Positions 8,940 to 16,460 of a stretch of DNA of 64,000 nucleotides are shown here, piece after piece (within the stretch, counting starts at the first letter, position 1; each line of letters starts with the position of its first letter). This DNA comes from Candidatus Sulfopaludibacter sp. SbA3 (GTDB taxonomy: Bacteria; Acidobacteriota; Vicinamibacteria; Vicinamibacterales; UBA2999). Position numbers and translations under genes: made by a program. Under the pieces are notes generated by a model that was not told the DNA's origin, did not search any database, and saw only the letters and a list, made by a program, of their open reading frames with translations. Where the stretch lies: contig CAMDNQ010000002.1 in the NCBI GenBank assembly GCA_945903265.1, positions 186,001 through 250,000 of the forward strand, given 5' to 3'.

Positions 8940-10034
8940 GACCGGCTCCTTGACGTTGTAAAAGGTGTCGCGCTCGTAGGGCTCCCGGCCGGCCGAACGG
9001 ACCAGGCGGGAGAGGTGCGACATGGTCACGCCCTCGGGAGTCGGCGACCCGGCCATGTGATAAATCTTCTCCTCCTGGACGGTTCCGTCCAGGTCGTCCA
9101 CGCCAAACCAGAGCGCCGTCTGGGCCACGTCCAGGCCGGTCGCAATCCAGAACGCCTTGATGTGCGGAATGTTGTCGAGCATCAGGCGCGATACGGCATG
9201 CACGCGCAACGTATCGAACGCGCTCGGCGCGGGGAGCTTCCGCATCTGGTTGTTGTCGGGATGAAACGCGAGCGGAATAAAGGCCTGGAATCCGCCGGTC
9301 TCGTCCTGCAGCCCACGCGCGCGCAGCATGTGGTCGACGCGCTCTTCGATGGTCTCGATATGCCCGTACAGCATGGTGACGTTCGTCTTCATGCCGAAGC
9401 CATGCGCAATCCGATGAATGGATAGATACCGATCGGCGTCGCACTTGTCGTGGGCGATCTTGCGCCGGACACGCGGAGCGAAGATTTCGGCGCCGCCCCC
9501 CGGGAGCGAATCGAGGCCCGCGGCCATCAGCTCCGTCAGCACCTGCTCGTCCGTCATCCCATAGAGATCAGCGAAGTACGCGATCTCGACCGCCGTGAAG
9601 CACTTGAGATGAATGTCGGGACGGATGCGCTTGAACCCGAGCAGCAGCTCCGTGTAGTAGCTGAATGGGAGATCGGGATTCAGGCCGTTGACGACGTGGA
9701 TTTCAGTGAGCGGCTGGTGGGCACGCTGACGCAGCTTGTCCCACGCCTTCTCGAGGGTCATCGTGTACGCCGCCGCGTCGGTCGGCTTGAGACGCGCAAA
9801 GGAGCAGAACAGGCAGCTGGCGACGCAGACATTGGTCGGCTCGAGCCGCAGGTTGAAATTGAAGTAGGTCTTCGCGCCGTGACGCTTCTCGCGCTCGCGG
9901 TTGGCGAGGGCGCCCACGGCCAGCAGGTCGTCGCACTCGAACAGCCGTACGCCATCCTCGAGCGCGAGGCGTTCGCCGCCCCGAAGCTTCTCGTCGATGT
10001 CGGCGATTCCGGCCGCGCGAATGCGTGACTGCAC
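8931..10034 (-). CDS. mqnE: Aminofutalosine synthase (radical SAM)
   Basis: A 367-residue radical SAM enzyme of the futalosine menaquinone pathway; it joins SAM-derived adenosyl radical to the chorismate-derived enolpyruvyl-benzoate. The cluster motif CVASCLFC (Cx3CxxC) is near residues 71-78, preceded by NFNLRLEPTNVC, which is typical of MqnE/MqnC. MqnE is favoured over MqnC by TMLYGHIETIEERVDHMLRA and by the length. The start is GTG. It shares a minus-strand run with mqnD, separated by an FAH-family gene. Together with menG at 21021-21782 this shows menaquinone synthesis by the futalosine route. Confidence 0.88.
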   Translation of the reverse strand: MQSRIRAAGIADIDEKLRGGERLALEDGVRLFECDDLLAVGALANREREKRHGAKTYFNFNLRLEPTNVCVASCLFCSFARLKPTDAAAYTMTLEKAWDKLRQRAHQPLTEIHVVNGLNPDLPFSYYTELLLGFKRIRPDIHLKCFTAVEIAYFADLYGMTDEQVLTELMAAGLDSLPGGGAEIFAPRVRRKIAHDKCDADRYLSIHRIAHGFGMKTNVTMLYGHIETIEERVDHMLRARGLQDETGGFQAFIPLAFHPDNNQMRKLPAPSAFDTLRVHAVSRLMLDNIPHIKAFWIATGLDVAQTALWFGVDDLDGTVQEEKIYHMAGSPTPEGVTMSHLSRLVRSAGREPYERDTFYNVKEPVPA

Positions 10035-10060
10035 CAGAAGGTCCTGAAGGAATTTTACCT

Positions 10061-11161
10061 TTACGAACCGACGACCGGGTTCGTGAGCGTGCCCACACCC
10101 TCGTAGGTGCAGACCGACCTGTCACCCGGTTTGAAATAGACCGGCGGCACGCGCGCCGATCCGACGCCGGCCGGAGTGCCGGTGACGACAATATCGCCGG
10201 CCCGCAGGGTCATGATGCTGGACGCATAGGCGACCAGCTCGTAGACGTCATGAATCATGAATGACGTATTCGCCTCCTGCATCACCTGGCCGTTCAGCGA
10301 AAAGCGGATCGCCAGTTTCTGCGGATCCGCCACGAATTCCTTCGGCGTAATGAAGGGACCGAGTGGCGCAAAGGTGTCGTGGTTCTTGCTCACGAGCCAG
10401 TCGGACCCATATCGGGTATCACCCCGGCCCCCGCGGTCGGAGACGTCGTTCTGGAGCGTGTAGCCGAAGATGTGCTGGGCCGCCTGGCCCACGGGCACGC
10501 GAGCTGACTGCCGGCTCAGAACGACGCCCAGCTCGCATTCCCAGTCCACCTGCGTCCGGCCCGGCGGCAGCCTGATCGCTTCTCCCTCCGCAATGATCGC
10601 CGACGGAAGTTTGATGAAGAGGTACGGATTCCACCGGGTATCGGTCGTCGCGCGTTCCCAGATGCCGGGCGCGCTCCGGGTGCCTGCCGCCGCGCCGCCG
10701 GCCGTCGGCGCCGCGTTGGTAGTGATCTGATCGCGCAGCGCCGTGGCCACTTCGGCGTCATGCGCGGCGTAATTCACCGCCGCGTTCAGCATGACGGTCG
10801 GCATCACCGGCGGCAGAATCTTCAGCGCAGCAACGTCGGACACATAGGCCAGCCGGGCATTTCCGGCGGCTTCCACGCTCCGGATGATGTCGCCGATGCG
10901 CGCGCGAAGGCCCATGTCGTAGCGCGCGATCAGATCCTTCATGTCCGCTGGCGGCGCGACCGTCGAGGCGGGCGTGGCGATCGCCTTATGGGCCGCGGCG
11001 AAGTCAATCACCACGGATTCACGCAGCACGATGCCGACAAACGTCCGGCTGCCCCGCTCGAAGGTCCCGAGCTTAAACGACGGCTGTGCCTGCGCCTGCA
11101 ACAACGCGCCGGCAAGCAGGCACGCTCCGCACACACCGAGAACTACGCGAATCATCTTCAT
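10061..11161 (-). CDS. Fumarylacetoacetate hydrolase family protein with signal peptide
   Basis: A 366-residue protein whose last 250 residues are an FAH-type fold: DWECELGVV holds the metal-binding Asp/Glu residues, and GDIVVTGTPAGVG is the family's closing motif. Relatives are 2-oxo acid decarboxylases or C-C hydrolases acting on 4-oxo acids. Unusually, the N-terminus (MKMIRVVLGVCGACLLAGAL, then LQAQAQ) is a convincing signal peptide, so it may act in the periplasm. It lies 8 bases after mqnD and 26 before mqnE, suggesting one transcript; a menaquinone role is not implied by its family. ATG 11161 is chosen over a longer frame because it opens the signal peptide. Confidence 0.75.
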   Translation of the reverse strand: MKMIRVVLGVCGACLLAGALLQAQAQPSFKLGTFERGSRTFVGIVLRESVVIDFAAAHKAIATPASTVAPPADMKDLIARYDMGLRARIGDIIRSVEAAGNARLAYVSDVAALKILPPVMPTVMLNAAVNYAAHDAEVATALRDQITTNAAPTAGGAAAGTRSAPGIWERATTDTRWNPYLFIKLPSAIIAEGEAIRLPPGRTQVDWECELGVVLSRQSARVPVGQAAQHIFGYTLQNDVSDRGGRGDTRYGSDWLVSKNHDTFAPLGPFITPKEFVADPQKLAIRFSLNGQVMQEANTSFMIHDVYELVAYASSIMTLRAGDIVVTGTPAGVGSARVPPVYFKPGDRSVCTYEGVGTLTNPVVGS

Positions 11162-11169
11162 CGTTTTCT

Positions 11170-11997
11170 CTAAGCGCTGTATTCGATGTGGAGCTTCTTC
11201 GGGATGAGGCGCTTGTCCCACGCCTCGTCAAACAGGAGCTGCACGGCCTTGCGCCCACGGTCTCCGTATTCGAGGGTGAGCTCGTTCACGTACATGCCGA
11301 CGAACTTGTCGGCCTTCGCGCGATCGAGCCCTCGGCCGAACTGCAGCGCGTAATCGAGCGCTTCCTGCCGGTGATTGAGGGCGTACGCGATACTGTCATG
11401 CAGCAGCCGCGAGACCTTCTCGATCACCTGCGGTCCGAGGTCGCGCCGGATGACATTGCCGCCGAGCGGCAGCGGCAGCCCGCCGGTGCGCTCCGCCCAC
11501 CACTCCCCCAGGTCGACAATCTTCTTCAGTCCATCGTCCTGGTATGTCAGCTGCCCTTCGTGAATCAGTAACCCCGCTTCGACGCGCCCGTCGCGCACGG
11601 CTTCCTGGATCTCGTCGAATGGCATGACGACCGTCTGGACCGACGGGTCGTAGATACGCAGTCCGAGGAACGCCGTCGTGAGCGTGCCTGGAATCGCCAC
11701 CGTGACGCCCTTCAGCGATGAAGGTCCATCCTTCCGCGCCACGACAATCGGGCCGTAATCGTCGCCCATGCTGGAACCATGGGGCAGGAGGATGTATTTG
11801 TCCGTGAGGTGCGCGTACGCATGAAACGACACTGCGCTCACTTCGTACTTCCCCTCGAACGCGGCCCGATTGAGTGTTTCGATATCTGCGAGGAGGTGGC
11901 CGAACTCGAGCCCCTCGGTCGGCACCTTGCCGCTCGCGAGACCGTAATGCATGAAGGCGTCGTCCGAATCCGGACTATGAGCGACCGTAATTTTCAT
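11170..11997 (-). CDS. mqnD: 1,4-dihydroxy-6-naphthoate synthase
   Basis: A 275-residue enzyme of the futalosine pathway that converts cyclic dehypoxanthinyl futalosine to 1,4-dihydroxy-6-naphthoate. It has the periplasmic-binding-protein fold. The opening MKITVAHSPDSDDAFMHYGL and SAVSFHAYAHLTDKYILLPHG are diagnostic, including the conserved active-site region. Length matches the family. A small inverted repeat, GGTAGC/GCTACC (12000-12016), lies between this gene and the upstream secreted protein gene. The ATG start has no strong ribosome site. Confidence 0.9.
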   Translation of the reverse strand: MKITVAHSPDSDDAFMHYGLASGKVPTEGLEFGHLLADIETLNRAAFEGKYEVSAVSFHAYAHLTDKYILLPHGSSMGDDYGPIVVARKDGPSSLKGVTVAIPGTLTTAFLGLRIYDPSVQTVVMPFDEIQEAVRDGRVEAGLLIHEGQLTYQDDGLKKIVDLGEWWAERTGGLPLPLGGNVIRRDLGPQVIEKVSRLLHDSIAYALNHRQEALDYALQFGRGLDRAKADKFVGMYVNELTLEYGDRGRKAVQLLFDEAWDKRLIPKKLHIEYSA

Positions 11998-12011
11998 CAG
12001 GTAGCTCTAGG

Positions 12012-12410
12012 CTACCTTTTCGCGGCGCGTTCGGCCAACCAGCGCAGGAGGGCCGAAAAATCAGCGACGGGAGCCCGGTATTCCTTCGGCGTCATCTGCT
12101 CCAGCATGTCCTTATGGGTAGGACCGCCGTAGGGCACGGGGCCGTGTACGAGATTGTCTTCGGGACCGAAGACGACGAGCGGCGGGGCCTGGGTATTGAC
12201 GTTCACGTAATAGCGAAGATTGAGGCCGTCGCGTTCCTCGCGCGTGGCTGTCTGTTGCAGCTGGCGGTGGATCCGCTCCAGATCGATCGGCAGCCGGCTG
12301 ACATCCACCTGTTCCTGCGCTTCCTGCGCATCCTGCGCATTCAGAGGCACTGCCAGAGGGGTTGCCAGAGCCATAGCCATGAGCGCCGCCGGAACAGACC
12401 TGGTGATCAT
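12012..12410 (-). CDS. Small secreted protein of unknown function
   Basis: A 132-residue protein I do not recognise. It has a signal peptide (MITRSVPAALMAMALATPLA, then VPLNAQ), a short acidic/glutamine-rich stretch, then a soluble region with PLVVFGPEDNLVHGPVPYGG and a basic C-terminal helix. No cysteines or catalytic motifs are seen. It begins one base before the end of iscS and ends 14 bases before mqnD, so it is part of the same minus-strand run, which may be simple cotranscription. Confidence 0.55.
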   Translation of the reverse strand: MITRSVPAALMAMALATPLAVPLNAQDAQEAQEQVDVSRLPIDLERIHRQLQQTATREERDGLNLRYYVNVNTQAPPLVVFGPEDNLVHGPVPYGGPTHKDMLEQMTPKEYRAPVADFSALLRWLAERAAKR

Positions 12411-12411
12411 G

Positions 12412-13620
12412 TCAGTTGAGACGTCTCAATGACGCCACTGGTTCTTCATCCACGTGTTGTGCCAAAGGCGACATCTCGCGCAGCCTGCGCACAATGCTCG
12501 TGATCTTGGCAGACACGTAGTCAATTTCCTCGGCTGTGGTCGATCGTCCAAGGCCGAAGCGAATCGACGCGCGCGCGAGGTCATCCGCTAACCCGAGCGC
12601 CTTGAGCACATACGACGGCTCCTTGCTCGCGGACGTGCACGCGGACCCGGACGACACGGCGATGTCGTCGACCGCCATGAGCAGGGCCTCCCCTTCGAGC
12701 CCCGTGAAGCTGACGTTGAGATTGTGTGGAAGGCGATGTTCCAGCGACCCGTTGACGACGACATCTTCGAGATCGCGGCGCAGCGCCTCGAGCAGCCGAT
12801 CGCGAAGTTCCCGCGTCCGCGCGCCTTCAGCGGCCATTTCCGCCTGGCAGAATCCAGCTGCGGCGCCGAACCCGACGATCCCCGGCACGTTGAGGGTGCC
12901 GGCGCGCAGTCCGCGCTCGTGGCCACCGCCTTGGATCTGCCCGGCAATCGACGCCGCGGAACTCTTGCGCCGCACGTAGAGCGCACCGACGCCCTTGGGC
13001 CCGTACATCTTGTGTGCGGAAAGAGATACGAGGTCGGCGTTGATCGCGTCCACGTTGAAAGGAATCTTGCCGACCGCCTGTACGGCGTCCGTGTGGAAAG
13101 CGACGCCTCTTTCCCGGGCGATCGCGCCAATCGCTTCCACCGGCTGAATCGCGCCGATCTCGTTATTCGCCGCCATCACCGAAATGAGAATCGTGCGATC
13201 CGTGACCGCCAATCGAACATCGTCCGGGTTGATGCGACCGTCGGCGGCGACCGGGAGATAACTGACGCTCAATCCGCGCTCTTCGAGATGCCGGCAGGTA
13301 TCGAGCACCGCGCGATGCTCGGTCACACACGTGACTATGTGATCGCCTCGAGACCGGAAGGCTTCGGCGATACCAGCGATGGCGAGGTTGTCGGCCTCCG
13401 TCGCTCCACTCGTGAAGATGATGTCTTTGGGATGTGCGCCGATCAGGCCGGCGACCTGGACTCTGGCGTGCTCGACGGCGTCACGCGCCGCCCACCCGAA
13501 TGCATGGTTCCGGCTGGCGGCGTTGCCGAACGTCTCGGTGAAGTACGGCACCATCGCCTCGACCACCCGCGGGTCGACCGGCGTCGTCGCGTGGTGATCG
13601 AGGTAGATGGGGCGTTTCAA
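12412..13620 (-). CDS. iscS: Cysteine desulfurase (IscS/NifS type)
   Basis: A 402-residue PLP enzyme that takes sulfur from cysteine as a persulfide. The opening is [18 protein letters not shown]. The PLP lysine is in [12 protein letters not shown], and the catalytic cysteine is in [20 protein letters not shown], an IscS-like (group I) active loop. The start is the TTG at 13620, which overlaps the TGA of the upstream E1-rhodanese gene (TTGA) and gives the family-typical N-terminus; upstream codons belong to that gene in another frame. This coupling suggests it supplies persulfide sulfur to the rhodanese domain next door. No iscU is present here. Confidence 0.9.
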   Translation of the reverse strand: MKRPIYLDHHATTPVDPRVVEAMVPYFTETFGNAASRNHAFGWAARDAVEHARVQVAGLIGAHPKDIIFTSGATEADNLAIAGIAEAFRSRGDHIVTCVTEHRAVLDTCRHLEERGLSVSYLPVAADGRINPDDVRLAVTDRTILISVMAANNEIGAIQPVEAIGAIARERGVAFHTDAVQAVGKIPFNVDAINADLVSLSAHKMYGPKGVGALYVRRKSSAASIAGQIQGGGHERGLRAGTLNVPGIVGFGAAAGFCQAEMAAEGARTRELRDRLLEALRRDLEDVVVNGSLEHRLPHNLNVSFTGLEGEALLMAVDDIAVSSGSACTSASKEPSYVLKALGLADDLARASIRFGLGRSTTAEEIDYVSAKITSIVRRLREMSPLAQHVDEEPVASLRRLN

Positions 13621-15071
13621 TACTTCGGCTGCGTCGGATCGACTGTGTCGATCCACCCGAGGATGCCGCCTTTGAGGTTCTTCACCTTCGTAAAGCCGAC
13701 GGTGCGCAGGAACTCCAGCGCCTTCTGGCTGCGGCCGCCCATCTTGCACTGCGTGATGATCTCGACGTCCTTCGGCAGTTCCTGATAGCGGCGCGGCAGC
13801 TCGCCCAGCGGGATCAGCGTCGAGCCGGCGATCTTGTTGATCTGGTATTCGTTCGGCTCGCGCACGTCGAGGACGAACACCTTGTCGCCCTTGTCCATCC
13901 GCTGCTTCAGTTCGACCGGCGTAATTTCCCACTCGTTCATGACGGCTCCCGTGGCTTCCACGTGCGGCTCCGGGCGGATGCCGCAGAACTGCTCGTAATC
14001 AATCAGTTTCGTGACGGTCGGGTGGTCACCGCAGACCGGGCACTCCGGATCGCGCCGGAGCTTGAGCTCGCGGAACTTCATCTTCAGCGCGTCGTAAATC
14101 AGGAACCGGCCAATCAGCGGCTCGCCGATGCCCAGAATCAGCTTGATGCTCTCGGTCGCCTGGATGACGCCGATGATCCCGGGCAGCACGCCCAGGACAC
14201 CGCCCTCGGCGCAGCTCGGCACCAGTCCGGGCGGCGGCGGCTCGGGATAGAGACAGCGGTAGCACGGACCGCCCTTGGTTGCGAAGACCGATGCCTGTCC
14301 TTCGAACCGGAAGATGCTGCCGTAGGCGTTCGGCTTTCCGGTGAGCACGCAGGCGTCGTTCACGAGATATCGGGTCGGGAAGTTATCGGTCCCGTCGAGA
14401 ATCACGTCGTACGGCTCGAACAGCTTGATCGCGTTCTCCGACGACAGTGACGTCTCGTATGTGTCGATCTGGACATGGGGATTCAGGTCGTGAAGGCGAT
14501 CCTTCGCAGACGCCAGCTTCGTTCGGCCGACGTCGGCCGTGCCGTGCAGCAACTGGCGCTGCAGGTTGCTGAAATCGACGACATCGAAATCGACGATGCC
14601 GATGCGGCCGAGGCCGGCGGCGGCCAGATACATGGCGGCCGGCGAGCCAAGACCGCCGGCGCCGATGCACAGCACGCTTCCCGTCTTCAGCTTGCGCTGC
14701 CCGTCCATGCCGACCTCCGGCATGATCAGGTGCCGGCTGTAGCGCTTGATCTCGTCCTGCGAGAGATCGGTGGGAGACGGGGCGACAGCCGTCGGCGCGC
14801 CTCCAGCCACCGAGGGCACGATGCTCAGCGAGTCGCCCGGCTTGACCGGCGTCTGCTCGCGCTGCATGTAGCGGATGTCTTCGTCATTCAAATACACGTT
14901 GACGAAGTTCCGCAGCTTTCCCTCTTCCGTATACAGGTGCTTGCGAAGCCCGTCGTAGCGCTTCGTCAAATCGGCGAGGAGCTCGCCGACCGTCGCGCCC
15001 GTCACCTCGACGGATTCCTGCTTGTCAGTGAACGGACGAAGTGGTGTCGGGATGTGGATTGTGTTCGCCAT
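13617..15071 (-). CDS. Fused ubiquitin-like protein / MoeB-ThiF E1 / rhodanese
   Basis: A 484-residue three-part sulfur-carrier system. Residues 1-91 are a MoaD/ThiS/CysO-like ubiquitin fold ending SIVPSVAGG (Gly90-Gly91). Residues 104-355 are a MoeB/ThiF adenylating domain with GAGGLG at 137-142, zinc cysteines C270, C273, C344 and C347, and Cys287 in PSCAEGG. Residues 383-484 are a rhodanese with active Cys442 (QCKMGGRS). The carrier's GG is internal, so it must be cut out to become a C-terminal thiocarboxylate; the JAMM protease gene overlapping its 5' end is the likely agent. With cysM alongside, this resembles the CysO-dependent cysteine route. Confidence 0.85.
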   Translation of the reverse strand: MANTIHIPTPLRPFTDKQESVEVTGATVGELLADLTKRYDGLRKHLYTEEGKLRNFVNVYLNDEDIRYMQREQTPVKPGDSLSIVPSVAGGAPTAVAPSPTDLSQDEIKRYSRHLIMPEVGMDGQRKLKTGSVLCIGAGGLGSPAAMYLAAAGLGRIGIVDFDVVDFSNLQRQLLHGTADVGRTKLASAKDRLHDLNPHVQIDTYETSLSSENAIKLFEPYDVILDGTDNFPTRYLVNDACVLTGKPNAYGSIFRFEGQASVFATKGGPCYRCLYPEPPPPGLVPSCAEGGVLGVLPGIIGVIQATESIKLILGIGEPLIGRFLIYDALKMKFRELKLRRDPECPVCGDHPTVTKLIDYEQFCGIRPEPHVEATGAVMNEWEITPVELKQRMDKGDKVFVLDVREPNEYQINKIAGSTLIPLGELPRRYQELPKDVEIITQCKMGGRSQKALEFLRTVGFTKVKNLKGGILGWIDTVDPTQPKY

Positions 15072-15477
15072 AAGTCAATGGTTCCTGGTCGAAAGCCGAA
15101 CGGTCATCACGCAGGCGCCAGGAGGTCATGTCCTCCGGAACGCCCGCGCGCACCGCAACGATGATGTACGAGAAGAACGGCCACGCGTGATCGAGATCGT
15201 ACTGCGACGGGCGGGCCGGATGATCGGGATGCGAGTGATAGAACCCGAGCAGCTCGCCGCCGTGTTCTGACGCGCGGCGCTCGGCGTCGCGATAGTCCTG
15301 CGGACGCACCATGAACCGCCGGCGCGGGCCCTCTTCCGTGGTGTTGGGCAGCGCATACGCCTCGGTGACGACCCCATCGCGCCCGATCAGCGCGCCGCAG
15401 CATTCGTTGGGATAGATCTCGGCGCCATGCCGACGAATCGCGTCCCAGACGCCAGGACCGAGTGCGATCCCTGTCAT
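15025..15477 (-). CDS. JAMM/Mov34 metallopeptidase, Mec+ type
   Basis: A 150-residue zinc protease of the M67 family. Glu25 (YPNECCGALIG), His81 and His83 (FYHSHPDHP) and Asp94 (PSQYD) make the full JAMM motif. In actinobacteria Mec releases cysteine from the CysO-cysteine adduct; here it could do that or process the internal GG of the fused carrier. The start overlaps the cysM stop by four bases (ATGA). Its own last 47 bases overlap the start of the fusion gene, so the three are tightly coupled. Confidence 0.87.
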   Translation of the reverse strand: MTGIALGPGVWDAIRRHGAEIYPNECCGALIGRDGVVTEAYALPNTTEEGPRRRFMVRPQDYRDAERRASEHGGELLGFYHSHPDHPARPSQYDLDHAWPFFSYIIVAVRAGVPEDMTSWRLRDDRSAFDQEPLTYGEHNPHPDTTSSVH

Positions 15478-16424
15478 CGTGCCCGGTCGCCCTGCCCCTT
15501 CTCGTCCCAGAACCGCTCGGACAGATACTTCTCCCCGCCGTCGCAGAACACCACGACGATGACGGCGTTGGATGTGCTGCGCGCGACGTGCAGCGCTCCT
15601 GCCAGGTTGGCCCCGCTGGAGATGCCGACGAACAATCCAGTGCGCGCGAGCTGACGCGTCAGCTCGAATGCGTCCTCGGTCGAGACCGGAATGTCCTCAT
15701 CGGCCAGCGACGGATCGTAAATGCCCGGAACGATCGCGGTGGCCATGTGCTTCAGGCCTTCGAGCCCGTGCAGCGGCGAATCGGGCTGGACCGAAATCAG
15801 CCGGATGGATGCGCTGTGTTCGCGGAGGCGCCGGCCCGCGCCCATGAACGTCCCGCTCGTGCCGAGGCCCGCGACGAAATGCGTCAGCCGTCCTTCGGTC
15901 TGCTCAATCAATTCAGGCGCCGTGGTGTCGTAATGGGCCCGCCAGTTGCCAGGGTTGTTGTACTGGTCCGGGTAGAAGTAGACGTCCGGATTCTCCGCGT
16001 ACATCGCCTTCGCGCGGATGATGGCGCCATCGGATCCTTCCATCGGGTCCGTGAAGACGATCTCGGCGCCGTAGGCACTCAGGATGCGCTTCCGCTCCGG
16101 GGTGACGTTCTCGGGCACGCACAACCGCACCCGATAGCCGCGTGCGGCGCCAATCATCGCGTACGCGATGCCGGTGTTGCCGGACGTGGCGTCGAGGATG
16201 ATCTTGTCGCGCGTGAGCTGGCCGCTGCGCTCGCCGTCCAGAATCATGCGAGCCGCCGGGCGGTCTTTCACGGACCCGCCCGGATTCTTCCATTCGGCCT
16301 TGGCCCAGAGCTCGACGTTGCGCAGCCCTGCCTCGAACGCCGACAGCCTGACGAGCGGCGTGTTACCGATCAGGTCGAGGACGGACTGGGACGTACGGGG
16401 GAGCCCTGGGGTGACGGCTGGCAT
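15474..16424 (-). CDS. cysM: Cysteine synthase, CysM type
   Basis: A 316-residue PLP enzyme. The PLP lysine is Lys53 in NPGGSVKDRPA, the TSGNTG substrate loop is at 80-85, and GTSGTFMGAGR is the phosphate-binding loop. In the CysO pathway CysM adds the thiocarboxylate sulfur to O-phosphoserine; CysK uses sulfide and O-acetylserine. The neighbours (JAMM protease, carrier-E1 fusion) favour the first role, but the acceptor cannot be proved from sequence alone. It is the first gene of the sulfur operon. A palindrome (16441-16459) lies just upstream. Confidence 0.87.
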   Translation of the reverse strand: MPAVTPGLPRTSQSVLDLIGNTPLVRLSAFEAGLRNVELWAKAEWKNPGGSVKDRPAARMILDGERSGQLTRDKIILDATSGNTGIAYAMIGAARGYRVRLCVPENVTPERKRILSAYGAEIVFTDPMEGSDGAIIRAKAMYAENPDVYFYPDQYNNPGNWRAHYDTTAPELIEQTEGRLTHFVAGLGTSGTFMGAGRRLREHSASIRLISVQPDSPLHGLEGLKHMATAIVPGIYDPSLADEDIPVSTEDAFELTRQLARTGLFVGISSGANLAGALHVARSTSNAVIVVVFCDGGEKYLSERFWDEKGQGDRAR

Positions 16425-16440
16425 ATCCGACTGTGTAAGT

Positions 16441-16459
16441 CCGATTTTATCAAAATCGG
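16441..16459. promoter_or_regulatory. Palindrome between M16 protease and cysM
   Basis: CCGATTTT and AAAATCGG form a perfect 8+3+8 inverted repeat in the 36-base gap. It could be a weak terminator for the protease gene or an operator for the sulfur operon: TAAAAT inside it is a plausible -10 on the minus strand. Confidence 0.4.
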
Positions 16460-16460
16460 C

